From: Bog-1181 sp964565765 | Lineage (GTDB): Bacteria > Oederibacteriota > PGYV01 > Palsa-1178 | Direction of reading: 5' to 3' | Length of the DNA stretch: 64,000 bases | Assembly (NCBI GenBank): GCA_964565765.1 | Contig: CAZMGF010000006.1 | Location: 16,887 to 80,886, forward strand | Shown here: one piece after another, positions 24,761-34,000 of the stretch | Numbering within the stretch: the first letter of the stretch is position 1 | How the letters are laid out: every line of letters begins with the position of its first letter | Notes under the pieces: model-generated | Database searches by the model: none | The model's input: only the letters and a program-made list of their open reading frames with translations | What the model was told of the DNA's origin: nothing | Made by a program: the position numbers and the translations under genes

Positions 24761-25863
24761 TAAATATACTCGTTATATTCCTGTATTGTCTTTTCCTTGT
24801 CCCACCACATTTTAAACGGAGTTTTTATCTTTATAGCTTTTCCGGTCTTCGCCGACAAATAGGCCCTGTCCATTACTTCCATAATATGCAGGCTCTGTTC
24901 CGCGTTGTATACAGGCTGTGAGCGGGAACGCACATATTGAATAAATTTTCCCAGGATGTCGTCCTCAGCCTCAAATTGCGGAAAATTATCAGGAACATAG
25001 CAGTTGTCGAAATTTCTGAAGGCTATTTTTTTGCCCTTTATTTTTCCAGGGGTCTTTACAATAAGGGGCTGGTTGTCCGCGTTTATATAAACCGCACCCT
25101 TCCTGCCGTATATAGCGGTGTAATTTTCGTAATGAGTGTGGGCCCACGAGGCCTTTACAGAGGCAAAGGCTCCGCCGGCAAATTCAAGTATCATAAAGGC
25201 GTTGTCGTCCACGCCTGGCCTGATTTTATCGCCGTTGGGAAGCAGCCTTTTCGGAATCAGCATGTTTATAAAAGCAGTGACTTTTTTGACCGGCCCCATT
25301 ATGGAGATGAGCCGCGACAGGGCATAACAGCCCACGTCTATTACGGCGCCGCCCTGCGCCACTTTTTTATCGTAATACCAGTTGTTTCTCGGCGGGCCCG
25401 AGACTGAGAGTTCGGAGTGGGCGGAAAGTATCTTGCCGATATATTTTTCTTTCACAAAATCCAGGGCGCGCAGATAATGGGGGTAGAAGTCGAAAGGAAG
25501 GCCCATCATAAGTTTTTTATATTTTTTTGAAGCAAGGTACATCTTTTTGGCATCTTTAAAAGAAGTTGCAACCGGTTTTTCCACAAGTACATGGGCGCCG
25601 GATTTCATGCAGTCAATTGCATGCTTTGCGTGGAAGGAATGGGGTGTGGTTATTACCACACAGTCGGGTTTTTCCACCCGTAGCATCATTTTGTAATCAT
25701 CGTAATAGCGCTGTATCCCGAATTTCTCGGCCTTAAGCTCTGCGTTGCGGCGCTGCCTGGAATATACCGCGCACAAATGGAGCCCCTTGAGTTTTTTTGC
25801 CATGATAATAAACCTGTCGGAAATTTCGCCGGCCCCCAAAAACGCCACTTTTAATTCTTTCAT
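24760..25863 (-). CDS. Gfo/Idh/MocA family oxidoreductase
   Basis: A 367-residue NAD(P)-dependent sugar or inositol dehydrogenase-type protein. The Rossmann motif is FLGAGEISDRF, the catalytic Lys96 lies in the signature EKPVA, and the C-terminal half has GGAVIDVGCYALSRL. The substrate is unknown, though many relatives act on sugars or nucleotide sugars. A GGAGG site precedes the ATG, and a TATAAT on the minus strand (25905-25900) is a candidate -10. Confidence 0.9.
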   Translation of the reverse strand: MKELKVAFLGAGEISDRFIIMAKKLKGLHLCAVYSRQRRNAELKAEKFGIQRYYDDYKMMLRVEKPDCVVITTPHSFHAKHAIDCMKSGAHVLVEKPVATSFKDAKKMYLASKKYKKLMMGLPFDFYPHYLRALDFVKEKYIGKILSAHSELSVSGPPRNNWYYDKKVAQGGAVIDVGCYALSRLISIMGPVKKVTAFINMLIPKRLLPNGDKIRPGVDDNAFMILEFAGGAFASVKASWAHTHYENYTAIYGRKGAVYINADNQPLIVKTPGKIKGKKIAFRNFDNCYVPDNFPQFEAEDDILGKFIQYVRSRSQPVYNAEQSLHIMEVMDRAYLSAKTGKAIKIKTPFKMWWDKEKTIQEYNEYI

Positions 25864-26017
25864 TAAAACACCTCCGCGTCATTTTATGTAACAGGAACAA
25901 TTATATTACATCCGCCCGTAAATGCAATTACTTAAGAGCCCGGGAGGCTGATATTAATTTAACGTAAAAAGGAAAAGATGTGGTAAAATATATGAAACCA
26001 CTAACCGGAGGTTAACC

Positions 26018-26749
26018 ATGGAAAGCCTTCTCGCGAAAGAACTCAAATTAAGATATTCCCCCGTGGCAATTATATTTACGGATGAAAAACCAGCGGGCGC
26101 AGCTCAGTTTGCGGTGGGAAAATGGGGATGCGTCATATCAATGCTGACAGCCGCGGCAAAGGGAAAGACCGCGGTTTTTGACGCGGAGACAGCGGGATGC
26201 ATGGGAGGCGGGGTCGGGCTGGGGTTTGCCGATTACAGCGCCTTTCCCGGAGGCATTGAATATTTCCTTTCAACAGGCAGGGGCGAAGGGTTCCGCGAGG
26301 GCGAGCATTATAAAAAAGATCCGGCAAAGGCAAAAAAATTTATAGACTCCCTGCCCGCTCCTTTCATGGAAAAAAAATATGTGGTATTTAAGCCGCTTTC
26401 TGAGGCGCTTTCCACCAAAGAGGTATCGCTCGTTGTTTTTTACGTGAATTGCGACCAGTTATCGGCAATGACCGCCATGGCCAATTTTGACAAAGAAACA
26501 AACGACAATGTCGCTATGCAGTTTTCCGCGGGCTGCCATTCAATATGCCTGCTGCCTTATATGGCGGCAAAAAGCGGCCGTCCAAAGGCGGTCCTCGGCC
26601 TGCTTGATATCAGCGCGAGGCCAATGGTTGACCCTGACTTGCTAACTTTTACAATGCCCATTGAAATGTTCCTTGATATGGAAAAAAATATTCCCGAATC
26701 ATTTATAACCCACCACAAGGCCTGGCAAAAGGTGAAAGCAAGACTTTGA
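26018..26749 (+). CDS. DUF169 domain protein
   Basis: A 243-residue protein of the DUF169 family. It has ELKLRYSPVAIIFTDEKP at the N-terminus, the Cys-containing segments GKWGCVISMLTAAAKGKTA and TAGCMGGGVGLGF, and SAGCHSICLLPYM later. Family function is not established. The conserved Cys suggest metal or cofactor binding, which is an inference. There is a CGGAGG ribosome site, and a terminator follows about 70 bp after the stop. Confidence 0.88.
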   Translation: MESLLAKELKLRYSPVAIIFTDEKPAGAAQFAVGKWGCVISMLTAAAKGKTAVFDAETAGCMGGGVGLGFADYSAFPGGIEYFLSTGRGEGFREGEHYKKDPAKAKKFIDSLPAPFMEKKYVVFKPLSEALSTKEVSLVVFYVNCDQLSAMTAMANFDKETNDNVAMQFSAGCHSICLLPYMAAKSGRPKAVLGLLDISARPMVDPDLLTFTMPIEMFLDMEKNIPESFITHHKAWQKVKARL

Positions 26750-26817
26750 TTAATGTATTTATTTTGTTAGAATATCAATAATATTCCATATATTGATACA
26801 ATTAAAAACAGCAATAT

Positions 26818-26846
26818 AAAACCCTTTATTTTAAAGGGTTTTATTT
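26818..26846 (+). terminator. Rho-independent terminator
   Basis: AAAACCCTTTA pairs exactly with TAAAGGGTTTT around a TTT loop, followed by ATTTG. A second weaker inverted repeat (TATCAATA ... TATTGATA, 26773-26798) lies just upstream. Confidence 0.8.
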
Positions 26847-26867
26847 GTTTGTACATACCATAAATAT

Positions 26868-26896
26868 TTGACGAATCAATAATTTGATAGTATACT
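26868..26896 (+). promoter_or_regulatory. Promoter for the 1342-residue secreted protein
   Basis: -35 TTGACG (26868-26873), 17 bp, -10 TATACT (26891-26896). The TTG start is 58 bp downstream. Confidence 0.65.
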
Positions 26897-26953
26897 ACTT
26901 ATATGCCATAGTTTTAAAGTTTTAAAGGATATTATAGAAGGGACAGGGTAAAA

Positions 26954-29900
26954 TTGAAATTAATTGAAAAAATTTGCGGCTTAAAGCCAAAAAAGCATGT
27001 AATAAAATGTTTCTTCCTATTATTATATATATTACTTTTTGCGGCGGCAGCTTTTCCGGCAACCGATACACCCACTCCAACGGCCACACCATACTGTTGC
27101 AACCCCATGGTTTTTGGAAAGTCAAGCGTTGGATCAAGCAATGAAGGTTATCCAAACTGGGTAATTTCAAATCAATACACCGCGCCGCAGGACGGGACCG
27201 CATATTCTATTTCCATATATGTTATTGGAAACGCGGGGAACCAGGTTCAGGCGGGCATTTACAGCGACGCAAGCGGGCCAAACAGCCTGCTTGCTGTTTC
27301 CGCTCCTGCCACAACCATAGCCGGCTGGAACACAATAGCGATACCCAATATAGCCATATCATCGGGCACAAAATACTGGATTGCCATGCAGACACAGGGA
27401 ACCCTGACAATAGCTTATGACTCCGGAGCGGCCGGCTCCGCAGTTTCGACGGCGCAGTCAAATACCTTCGGAACATTTCCGGACCCTTTCGGGGCGCAGG
27501 CAACCAGCTCCGAACTTTTTTCCATGTGCGTGAATTTCTGCCCCGCGTCCTGCAACACTCCGACTTTTACTCCAACTACGGCCGCGACTTCAACCCCTAC
27601 AGTTGTTTGCGACGCCGAGGGCAACACACACATAGGGGATTTTTCGACAGGCTCGCTAACGACAGGCTATATGTTCGGGAGCAGGTATTATTTAGACGCC
27701 GGAGAAATAGGGCAGATAAATATTTACTGCGCGAGCGCCGCCACCGGCAACATTGCGGTCGCCATTTATTCCGACATTTCAGGCGTGCCGGGAACATTTC
27801 TTGTATCAAGCGGCTCACAGGGGCTCAATAACGGCTGGAACAATATACCGCTGGCTTATACCATATCCTCTTCAGGATATTACTGGATGGCGTTTCAGTT
27901 TTCCACCAACGGCCCATATTTTAATTCAGACACGGTAGGAGTTCCGGATAATTGCGAGAATACAGTTATGATAAGCGGAGGATTTCCCACATGGCCGGGC
28001 TCTTGGGGGCTCGGGACTTCAAACACCTCCTACGCCTCAATGTACGCCCTGGTATGCGGCGTTTTCACGCCTACTGTGACGCCTTCGTTTACCCAGGTTT
28101 TTTCCGCGACATATACGCCGACAAATACCGTAACATTTACGCTTACGCCTTCTTACACAATGAGCCCGACATTCACAATAACAAATACTTTTTCACCTCT
28201 TCCTGTTTCAACGGCAACACCGACGCCGAACGGCATTTACTCGCTTGCGGGAAACATATTAACCGACGGAACCGTGAACGCTATTGCCGCGGACGCTTCG
28301 GGTGTTTACCTGGGAGGATTGTTTGGTTATGTCGGCCCCAGGACCGGGCAGGGGGCCGCTTATAATTCTAACAGCAATTCACTTGATACATGGATGCCGG
28401 AAATTTCCGGCGGCACGACATTCGGCGTTGAAACAGCCATTTCTGACGGCTCCGGCGGCTGGTATGTGGGCGGTGATTTTACCAGCATCGCGGGACAGGC
28501 GAGGGCGGATATCGCGCATATTCTTTCCAACGGAGTTGTTGACACACAATTCAACCCGGGGGCAAACGGGGCGGTAATGGCAATGGCCCTTGACGGAAGC
28601 GGGAACATATTTGTAGGCGGATATTTTACTATGATCGGGAGCCAGAACAGGAATTATATCGCCAAACTGAACGCCACAACCGGCGCGGTAACCGCGGCTT
28701 TTAACCCTGCTCCCGTTGGAAGCAACGTACAGTCGCTGGCCATAAATGGAAATATAATATACGCAGGCGGCTCATTTACCAATATAGCGGGACAGAATAT
28801 AAGCAATCTCGCTAAATTAGACGCGACAACCGGAGCGGCTGACCTTGGCTTTAACGCGAATCCAAATGTCACCACGCATGGCATAGAGCTTGACGGACAG
28901 GGAAGTCTTTACGTCTCCGGAGATTTTACCTCCATAGGCGGACAGAGCTATTCATATCTGGCAAAGGTGGACGCCGCCACCGGCCTTGCTGACACTAATT
29001 TTAATCCGGTATTTAACAATGGCGGAGTCGTTGCCACACTGGCGCTGGACGGGGCCGGAAATATTTTTATAGGCGGATTTTTTACGCAGGTTAACGGCAT
29101 TACAAGGAATTATATCGCGAAAATGAACGCGTTAAACGGCGTACTGGACGGCTCTTTCAACCCGGGAGCCGACAATTCCGTTAATCAACTTCTCCCTGAC
29201 GGAACCGGCAACATATATGCCGGAGGGAGTTTTAAAAACATCAACAGTCAGTCAAGGGGGCGCGTCGCGAAATTAAACGCGGCAACCGGCGCGGTTGACC
29301 CTTCTTTTATACCCTACGCGGATAATAATGTTGCGGCCCTGGCCCTGGACAGCAATGGCAATATTTTTATCGGCGGATTATTTAATTCAATAGGCGGCCA
29401 GCTGCGGCAGAACATCGCCAGGCTCAACGCCGCGGATCTTTCCATTGACCCGAATTTTAATATAACCTGCAACAATACGGTCCAGTGCCTGCTTCTGAGC
29501 GGAAGCGGGAGCCTGTATGTAGGAGGAGGATTTAATAATATTTCATCGGCATCCATAATGAATATTGCGAAATTAAACCCTCTTACCGGCGCCGCTGATA
29601 TGAGTTTCACCCCGAACCCCGGCGCACCTGTATACGCGCTGGCCCTTGATAAATCAGGAAATCTTTATGTCGGCGGAATATTTACAATTATAGACAGCTT
29701 ACTGAGGCCGCATATCGCGAAAATAAACGCCGCCAGCGGGATTATTGACGCTACATTCAGCGCCGCGGGCGCCGACCAGCCGGTTTATTCGCTGGCCCTT
29801 ACAACAGGCGGAATGTTATACGCGGGCGGAAACTTCGCAAACATAGGAGGCCTCGCAAGGAACGGAATAGCCGAACTTGACGCGGTAAGCGGCAATGCCG

Positions 29901-30982
29901 GAGCGTCGTTTAACGCCGCGGCTCCGGCCAATATAACAGTTTCGGCGCTGGCTCTTGACGGCGGCGGAAACATTTACGCCTGCGGAACCTTCGCGTCCAT
30001 AGGCGGGCTTTCAAGGGGGGATCTGGCAAGGCTTTCCGCCTCAACAGGCGCCGGAGACGCTTCATTTACCGCGGCGTCTGATAATACGGTGGATGCCTTA
30101 TTGATAGACTCATCGGGCAATATTTACACAGGCGGCAACTACGGGTCCCTCGGCGGCCAGAATATTTCCGATATAGATAAAATATCAGTCTCTTCGAGCG
30201 TTGTTGACGCAGCCTTTAATATGCACGCGAACAATCAGGTAAACGCACTCTGTTTTTCTCCGGACAGGACAACACTTTATGCCGGAGGAAGTTTCACCTC
30301 TTTTGACGGCAAAGGGCAGTCAAATTTTGCGGCAATACACATGCTATCAGGGATTGCGACGCCGACCTCCACATATACACAGACATTTACAATGACACCG
30401 ACATTTACCATAACCATGACAAATACTTCAACTTTTACAGCAACACCAACATATACGGCGACCGGAACAGGAACAGGGACATTTACTGCTACACCTTCGT
30501 GCACGCAGACCGTGTCGCCCACTGTCACGCCATCCATGACGGAAACAACGACAGCAACGGTAACTGCGACTATGACAGAGACATCATCCGCGACGGTTAC
30601 ACAGACTTACACGGCAACGCCTTCAGTAACGCTTACATATACATTTACACCTACAATAACAGCAACTTATACCTGTACACCGGCCCCTACGCCGGATGAC
30701 AACAATGTACTGGATAAAAATTATGTGGATGCCTCAAAGGGCGAGACGCTGAATATAAGGGTTAACGCGGCCGCTGCAGGTGCTGCCGTAAATATAAAGG
30801 TTTATAGCCTGACAGGCGAGCTGGTGAGAAAATTTAACGCTGTTTCATACGCGGCAGGCTGGAACGATATTATCTGGGATGTTAAGAATGATGACGGAAA
30901 AACAGTCGGCCAGGGGATTTATTTCATAGAAATAGAGTCGCAGGGGATAAAGAAGCTAAGAAGGGTTTATATATTGAAATAG
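26954..30982 (+). CDS. Giant secreted protein with ~14 delta-60-type repeats, Thr-rich linker and FlgD-like C-terminal domain
   Basis: A 1342-residue exported protein starting at TTG (GGACAGGG upstream) with a signal peptide (hydrophobic core ~20-38, FPATDTPTPT after). Two copies of a ~110-residue beta domain (~45-190 and ~220-360; shared pattern AIYSD..G.P...GWN.I..Y..S.YW.A) are separated by Thr/Pro linkers. Then come about 14 tandem repeats of ~50 residues (~440-1130), each reading like ALDGSGNIYVGGxF ... AKLNAxTG ... FNP, as in delta-60 repeats that form beta-propellers. A Thr-rich linker (~1133-1250) leads to a C-terminal domain (SLTGELVRKF, GWNDIIWDVKNDDGK, GQGIYFIEI) like FlgD Ig domains. 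The role is probably surface or extracellular; the ligand is unknown. Confidence 0.85.
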   Translation: MKLIEKICGLKPKKHVIKCFFLLLYILLFAAAAFPATDTPTPTATPYCCNPMVFGKSSVGSSNEGYPNWVISNQYTAPQDGTAYSISIYVIGNAGNQVQAGIYSDASGPNSLLAVSAPATTIAGWNTIAIPNIAISSGTKYWIAMQTQGTLTIAYDSGAAGSAVSTAQSNTFGTFPDPFGAQATSSELFSMCVNFCPASCNTPTFTPTTAATSTPTVVCDAEGNTHIGDFSTGSLTTGYMFGSRYYLDAGEIGQINIYCASAATGNIAVAIYSDISGVPGTFLVSSGSQGLNNGWNNIPLAYTISSSGYYWMAFQFSTNGPYFNSDTVGVPDNCENTVMISGGFPTWPGSWGLGTSNTSYASMYALVCGVFTPTVTPSFTQVFSATYTPTNTVTFTLTPSYTMSPTFTITNTFSPLPVSTATPTPNGIYSLAGNILTDGTVNAIAADASGVYLGGLFGYVGPRTGQGAAYNSNSNSLDTWMPEISGGTTFGVETAISDGSGGWYVGGDFTSIAGQARADIAHILSNGVVDTQFNPGANGAVMAMALDGSGNIFVGGYFTMIGSQNRNYIAKLNATTGAVTAAFNPAPVGSNVQSLAINGNIIYAGGSFTNIAGQNISNLAKLDATTGAADLGFNANPNVTTHGIELDGQGSLYVSGDFTSIGGQSYSYLAKVDAATGLADTNFNPVFNNGGVVATLALDGAGNIFIGGFFTQVNGITRNYIAKMNALNGVLDGSFNPGADNSVNQLLPDGTGNIYAGGSFKNINSQSRGRVAKLNAATGAVDPSFIPYADNNVAALALDSNGNIFIGGLFNSIGGQLRQNIARLNAADLSIDPNFNITCNNTVQCLLLSGSGSLYVGGGFNNISSASIMNIAKLNPLTGAADMSFTPNPGAPVYALALDKSGNLYVGGIFTIIDSLLRPHIAKINAASGIIDATFSAAGADQPVYSLALTTGGMLYAGGNFANIGGLARNGIAELDAVSGNAGASFNAAAPANITVSALALDGGGNIYACGTFASIGGLSRGDLARLSASTGAGDASFTAASDNTVDALLIDSSGNIYTGGNYGSLGGQNISDIDKISVSSSVVDAAFNMHANNQVNALCFSPDRTTLYAGGSFTSFDGKGQSNFAAIHMLSGIATPTSTYTQTFTMTPTFTITMTNTSTFTATPTYTATGTGTGTFTATPSCTQTVSPTVTPSMTETTTATVTATMTETSSATVTQTYTATPSVTLTYTFTPTITATYTCTPAPTPDDNNVLDKNYVDASKGETLNIRVNAAAAGAAVNIKVYSLTGELVRKFNAVSYAAGWNDIIWDVKNDDGKTVGQGIYFIEIESQGIKKLRRVYILK
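30692..30982 (+). repeat. Duplicated C-terminal domain coding region, copy 1
   Basis: This 291-bp segment and 35575-35865 have equal length and run in register with only scattered substitutions. Both encode the last 96 residues of adjacent giant secreted proteins. Long stretches such as GGCTGGAACGATATTATCTG are identical, which points to recent duplication or gene conversion. Confidence 0.88.
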
Positions 30983-30999
30983 GGATTACCGCAGGCAAC

Positions 31000-31028
31000 T
31001 TGACAATACCGTTTGATATAATTATAAT
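31000..31028 (+). promoter_or_regulatory. Promoter for the 1594-residue secreted protein
   Basis: -35 TTGACA (31000-31005), 17 bp, -10 TATAAT (31023-31028). It begins 18 bp after the previous stop codon, so the two giant genes can be transcribed separately. Confidence 0.75.
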
Positions 31029-31080
31029 TGTTGTGACCGGCCGTCGTTTTAACGGATAAATCCGGTTTTAAAGGCGGAAA

Positions 31081-34000
31081 ATGAAAAAAAGTTTATGGAC
31101 ATTATTTATCACAGCCGCGCTATCGTTATTTTTCGGCAGTTTTATATCGGCGGCTGCGCAGCTGCAGAGCCTTTCTGTCACGCCAACCGGCGCCCTGCCG
31201 GGACAGGACATAACCATAAATTTTCAGATACAGGGTTCCGCCTCCAACCTTAATTTTGCCATAGCCATTGGTCAGGATACGGCCTTTACCGCCTCCAACG
31301 TTACAAAATACAACTGGCTCGCCGATGATAACGGGATTTACAAGAACCAGCCTTTTTACTGGTATTCCGGAACTTCGCAAACCGCCACGCCTCTTCCTGT
31401 ATGCGATGTTACAGGCCCGGCAACAGGCCTGCCCGCCGGAATCGGCATAGGCTGGAAAAGCGTCAGTGTAATTACCCATATGCCCCCGGAATTTTCCGGG
31501 CAATATTATATTTATGTAATTGCAAAGGAAGGCGCAAACCTGACCGCAGGCTGCTCTTACGCTCCAAATCAGGACTCTTCGCAGGCCATATTGATAAACG
31601 TTGTGGGAATTCCGCAGTATAAATTTGACCTCAAACTTTCCAATTCAGGCACAACGGCAAGCCAGGTGAATATGCGCTACCAGATAACCAATAACGGCGA
31701 GGCCGGCATGCCTTTGAACCTCTTTAAGTATAATTACTGGTTCAATGACAGCGCGGTATCTTTCATCACACAGGGTGTCAATCCTTTTTATGTTTTTCTG
31801 CCCGGCGGCGCAGAGCTGTGCAGCAACGGCAATACCACGGCAGACTGCTCGGTCACGAACCTTACATATACCGCCGGATGCGCGCCGGGGCTTGGCAACC
31901 ATGTTTTCACATACACTCTGATGAATACAACCCCGAATCCGTCAAACGCCTTTCTTATACCTCCGGGCGGGGGTTTTGTAAACTGCGGCTCCGGCACTTC
32001 CATATATTTTTCAAGGTCGGACATGGCCAATATGGTTTACACGGATGATTATACACGGGTTGATGATATAGCATCTTATCCGGTATTCACGGACGTGCAG
32101 CAGGCCGTGCTTTATTATAATAATGTAATAGTAACGGAATGGATAAATAATTCCACGGTGGACCCTTTAACAGGGCTCGAGCCGGTTCCATGCACGCCCA
32201 CAATGACCATAACGCCGACTATAACCCCCACAATTACAATGACCCCGAATTATTTTGCGCTCGGCAACAGGGAGGTAATAGACACAAGCAGCGCGTTGTA
32301 TTTAAACAGCTCAACGGCAAAGTTATCCATGAGATTTACACAGGGGGCAAATAACACGGTTTCAAAAATATATTTGGCGGCCGCGGGAATAGGCGCCGCC
32401 CCTGTAACAAGGATTGGCATACAGGCGGATAATGGAAGCGGAAGCCCTAACGGGGTATACCTGACAAGCGCGACTTTTACCGCGGGAACTTATCAGGTAT
32501 ATGGCATAAGCGTTCCGCCTTATACGCTCACACCCGGAATATACCATATTGTAGTGCAGTGGGAATCAGGAACCGTTGACGCCGGGGATTACACCTACAT
32601 ATACGGCAACACGCCTTTCGGCCAGATAATACCTTTTGACCAGTCAACCGACCCGGAAATGGAGTTGTTGAGCTATTTAGGGACCTGGGCGCAAAATCTT
32701 TCAATAACGCCGGTTTTTGTGGTTGAGTACAGCGATTCCACCCAGTACGGAAATCCTTTTGACTCGTCCATGCAGGGGAGCGTTTATGGCACAAATTATT
32801 ATTCGCAGTATTTTACCCCGGCGCTGAATATCACGGTAAACAGGGTTGGAACATATCTTTATAAATACAATTCACCGCCCGGTGAACTGGATTTTGTACT
32901 TTATAATGATTCAACAAAGGTGACAATTACAGCGGGAACTTTTTCTTTATCTGCCGGTGTGAGCGCAGGCAATGGCAATCAGACGTGGGTCTTCGCGGAC
33001 CTCGGCGGGAATTACAGCCTTTTGGCAGGGCAAAATTACAGGCTTATCTTCTATTCGCCGGGGTCAAATTCATCAAATTATTATGTCATAATAGCCGACA
33101 GCGCCAATAATTCCGCTACATGGGGTATAACATATTCTGGGCTGACCTCATATATGGCATTCTCAAATGACGGCGGTTATACATATTCGCCGCAGAACGG
33201 CACGGACCTGGCCTTCCAGTTTCTGGACAATCCTGATGTCGGCTCCCGCACACCCACCCAGACGTTCACGGCCGTTCAGACAGCGACCGTAACCCCAACG
33301 CTGACTCCGCCGGCGCTTTCGTTTGTAATGAGGCAGGAGAGGAGCGCAAACGGCTGCGCCGGATGCTCGGATAATATCACATACAATATTAATTACGCTG
33401 TGGTGCCGGCTCCGGGGATAGTTAACGGTCCGATATATTCACCTGCAGCCACTAAATTTGTCGGCCTGGGGCAGCCTTACCTTACAATAAGTGCGGCAAT
33501 GGCCGCGGCGGCGCCGGGCGATGTCATTGAAGTCGAGGATTCCAGAATTTATGTTGAACGGGTTATATTCCCGGACACTTCAAATACGCAGGGGATAATA
33601 CTCAGAGCAAAGCCGGGCGCGAGGCCGATTATTCTTCCCCCTTCTACCCTGACAGGTGACAACGGCATAATTGAAATAGGTTACAATGACGCCATATCCG
33701 GTTTTATAGTGGACGGAAGGAAAATAGTTGATGAGGGAATAACAATGCAGTTCGGCATGGCCGGGATCACCATTGACAGGTGCGTTGTTATGAACTGCAA
33801 TTCCTCCGGGGTATATTTTGACACCATGGGGGCCGGGACGCTTACCTCATATCCTTCAACATATATAACCAACTGCGTATTTGAATACAACAATAATTCC
33901 GGATCGGGTTTTGGAATAGAACCCGCTCAGGGCGCTACGAGGGCTGGAATGGAACTTTATATATGGAACTGTACATTCAACGCAAACGCAGGTTCAATAG

